Program-made: the position numbers and the translations under genes
Source: Mesorhizobium prunaredense
GTDB lineage: Bacteria; Pseudomonadota; Alphaproteobacteria; Rhizobiales; Rhizobiaceae
Assembly (NCBI RefSeq): GCF_900156895.1
Contig: NZ_FTPD01000026.1
Coordinates: 1 to 64,000, forward strand
Reading direction: 5' to 3'
Length of the DNA stretch: 64,000 bases
In this document: positions 62,462 to 64,000 of the stretch, in pieces
How the letters are laid out: each line of letters opens with the position of its first letter
Position numbering within the stretch: the stretch's first letter is position 1
The notes under the pieces: generated by a model
What the model was told of the DNA's origin: nothing
Database searches by the model: none
The model's input: the letters and a program-made list of their open reading frames with translations, nothing else

Positions 62462-62896
62462 ATGGCCAAGCCCGGGAAGAAACAACGTCTCTCCATCTAC
62501 CTCGACCCGCCGGTGATGAAGGCCCTTGTCGAGCACGCGACCCGACGCGATCTCTCGCGCTCTCTCGTTGCCGAAGCCGCCATCGCCTCGTTCCTCTCGC
62601 CCGACGCGGCCGAGCGGCAGGAGGCGGCTATGACGAAGCGGCTCGACCAGATCGACCGGCGCCTCAATCGCTTGGAGCGCGATCTCGGCATTACAGTCGA
62701 AACGCTTGCCGTCTTCGTGCGCTTCTGGCTGACCACGACCCCCCAACTGCCGGAACCGGCCCAGGCAGCGGCCCGCGCCCAGTCGGGCAAACGCTACGAC
62801 GCTTTCGTGGCCGCGCTCGGCAAACGGCTCGCCCAAGGGCCAAAGCTGCGCACCGAGATCCCCGAGGATGTCTTACCTAGCGACAAAGGCCGCTAA
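62462..62896 (+). CDS. CopG-type ribbon-helix-helix protein
   Basis: A 144-aa protein starting at ATG 62462, eight bases after traG, with GAGGCGG upstream. The first 60 residues look like a ribbon-helix-helix DNA-binding domain (QRLSIYLDPPVMKALVEHA, RDLSRSLVAEAAI), followed by a coiled-coil-like stretch (RLDQIDRRLNRLERDLGI). Such proteins sit between traG and trbB and likely regulate transfer genes. Confidence 0.88.
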   Translation: MAKPGKKQRLSIYLDPPVMKALVEHATRRDLSRSLVAEAAIASFLSPDAAERQEAAMTKRLDQIDRRLNRLERDLGITVETLAVFVRFWLTTTPQLPEPAQAAARAQSGKRYDAFVAALGKRLAQGPKLRTEIPEDVLPSDKGR

Positions 62897-63168
62897 GGGG
62901 CCGTGTATGGACGGCTCTCCGTTGGCAAGGGGTCTTTGAGCGTTTGCAGTTGCTGGTTGGTGCGGCCATGTATCCGACCTATAGGTGCGGCCTGTCATGT
63001 GCCGCTGGCCATAATGCCATTCGCGCGGCTCAGGTCCCGATCGAAAGCTCGCACTCGAAGTGCACGGCCCCAGTGGGTTCTCCTGATCCGGCGGTTTCAA
63101 CCGGCTTGCTGCATTAGCTCCTGTCCGCCCTTTCCAACCTCGTCGGCGATCGCGCGCCTTGTTTCGTT
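62897..63168. other. Flank of the IS110-type element; no gene
   Basis: About 270 bases where the trb cluster would be expected to start. I see no trbB and no supportable gene. It probably includes the IS end. Confidence 0.4.
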
Positions 63169-64000
63169 CTATGCGGTGACCGGTTCCCTGTAGCGCTCGC
63201 CGCCGGTCATCAACGCCCAGACCATGCGGGCTGTCTTGTTAGCCAGGGCAACCGCCGCGACCTTGGTTGTTCGTCGTGCCATCAACTGCACGAGCCATGG
63301 CCGCCTGGTCCCGTTCCGCTCAGCATAGCGGATGACCGCCATTGCGCCGACGACGAGCAGCTGGCGTAGATAGCGATTACCGGCTTTGGAGATGCTGCCG
63401 AGCTTCTCCTTGCCGCCGCTCGAGTTCTGCTTTGGCACGAGTCCGATCCAGGCCGAGAGGCATCGCCCCGACTTGAATGCGTGCGGATCGGCGACGGTCG
63501 CGACGAACGCACTCGCCAGCAGCGGGCCGACGCCCGGAATCTCCATCAACCTACGACCCAGCTCGGTCTCTCGCGCACTCGCCCGGACCCGGCGATCGTT
63601 TTCGAGGATTTGTTCCTTTACGACCCGGACCTGTGCCTCCAGCATTCGCAGGCAAAAGCCGTGCGTCAGCGGGTATCCTGGCGTCGGTCTCGTCGTTGAT
63701 GACTACGAGCAGTTGCTCGATTCCATTGCGCCCGATCGGCGCCACGATCCCGAACTCGGATAGGTGCGCCCGCAACGCGTTAGAGATCTGTGTGCGCTGG
63801 CGGTTGAGCATCAACCTAACCCGATGCAGCATCATCACACTCTGTTGCTCGGGCGACTTCACCGGCACGAAACGCATCGTCGGCCGGGTCACCGCCTCAC
63901 AGATCGCCTCTGCATCTGCAGCGTCGTTCTTCTGCCGCTTCAGATATGGCTTCACATACTGAGCCGGCAGCAGCCGCACATTGTGGCCAAGTGCGATGAG
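63169..64000 (-). pseudogene. IS110-family transposase, frameshifted, 5' end outside window
   Basis: Two minus-strand frames make one IS110-type DEDD transposase. The upstream piece holds RLLPAQYVKPYLKRQKNDA and DAEAICEAV; the downstream piece holds LEAQVRVVKEQILENDRRV, PGVGPLLASAFVAT, SGRCLSAWIGLVPKQNSSGG and LGSISKAGNRYLRQLL. The frame changes near 63665: dropping one T from a TTTT run restores reading. It continues past the window end. The insertion sits where trbB is expected. Confidence 0.85.

Larger units (their letters stand above)
16501..64000. mobile_element. Integrative (conjugative) element or composite genomic island, right end outside window
   Basis: The left border is placed where radC loses similarity (about 16500). 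The region starts with a tyrosine recombinase and carries defence operons, repair genes, integrase remnants, then relaxase, coupling protein TraG and CopG, which form a conjugation module. An IS110-type copy interrupts the expected trb cluster at the window end. The internal recombinase remnants near 48.5 and 49.9 kb suggest that the region grew by successive insertions. No right attachment site or trb genes are visible, so transfer ability is unknown. A border nearer 16660-16690, at the tRNA-like inverted repeats, is an alternative. Confidence 0.75.

Noticed and set aside
1..64000. CRISPR array
   Set aside because: No regularly spaced short direct repeats seen; the only tandem repeats are the 75-bp leader pair and coding repeats.

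Overview
The window looks like an alphaproteobacterium of the order Hyphomicrobiales, most like Mesorhizobium or a close relative. The pointers are a map-radC gene pair, DUF982 and DUF2161 proteins, an ImuA-ImuB-DnaE2 cassette with a GAAC-N7-GAAC LexA box, and an alphaproteobacterial TraG/CopG conjugation module. This assignment rests on gene content only, with no database search.

Region A (1-13532) is a surface or secretion locus. It holds a LapG-like transglutaminase-fold lipoprotein protease (498), a LuxR-type regulator translationally coupled to a small protein (2538-1256, minus strand), and a probable operon from 3184 to 13532. The operon encodes a 699-aa Asn/Gly/Ala/Asp-rich low-complexity protein, a second likely substrate (669 aa) that shares a repeated module with the first, a type I secretion ABC protein with a long Pro-rich repeat extension, an HlyD-type adaptor, and a GNAT-like acyltransferase fused to TPR repeats. 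A 75-bp tandem repeat that can fold forms the leader, and a strong hairpin separates the two substrate genes. My reading is that the locus builds, exports, possibly modifies, and can release a surface fibre or matrix protein. I do not recognise it as a named system.

Region B (13591-16500) is chromosomal backbone: DUF2161 nuclease-like protein, DUF982, map and radC. The radC reading frame is lost inside its catalytic HxH motif, and everything downstream looks like an integrative element that runs past the window end.

Region C (16501-64000) is that element. It starts with a block of nested inverted repeats and a tyrosine recombinase, then a secreted EEP nuclease and an HNH protein. Next come an operon of C5 methyltransferase, GHKL ATPase, Z1 ATPase, PD-(D/E)XK (DUF4420) and AIPR with a divergent vsr (20710-30158), and a second HNH gene with uncharacterised partners (30253-32962). 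An XRE regulator and a Hachiman-like hamA-hamB pair follow (33042-38285), where both ham genes carry single-base frame disruptions. A repair and mutagenesis block comes after (38326-48184): exonuclease III, DUF3606, LigD (ligase-polymerase), DinB, ImuA, ImuB and DnaE2. Around 48.5-50.4 kb there are decayed recombinase and HNH remnants around an orphan PD-(D/E)XK protein and an MBL-fold protein.

The tail (52264-64000) is a plasmid/ICE backbone: SRAP (YedK/HMCES) protein, DUF932, truncated ParB, VirD2-like relaxase, inserted 5'-3' exonuclease and phospholipase D genes, TraG coupling protein and CopG. An IS110-type transposase copy with a frameshift sits where trbB would be expected. The element thus combines transfer functions, several nuclease-based defences and an error-prone repair kit.
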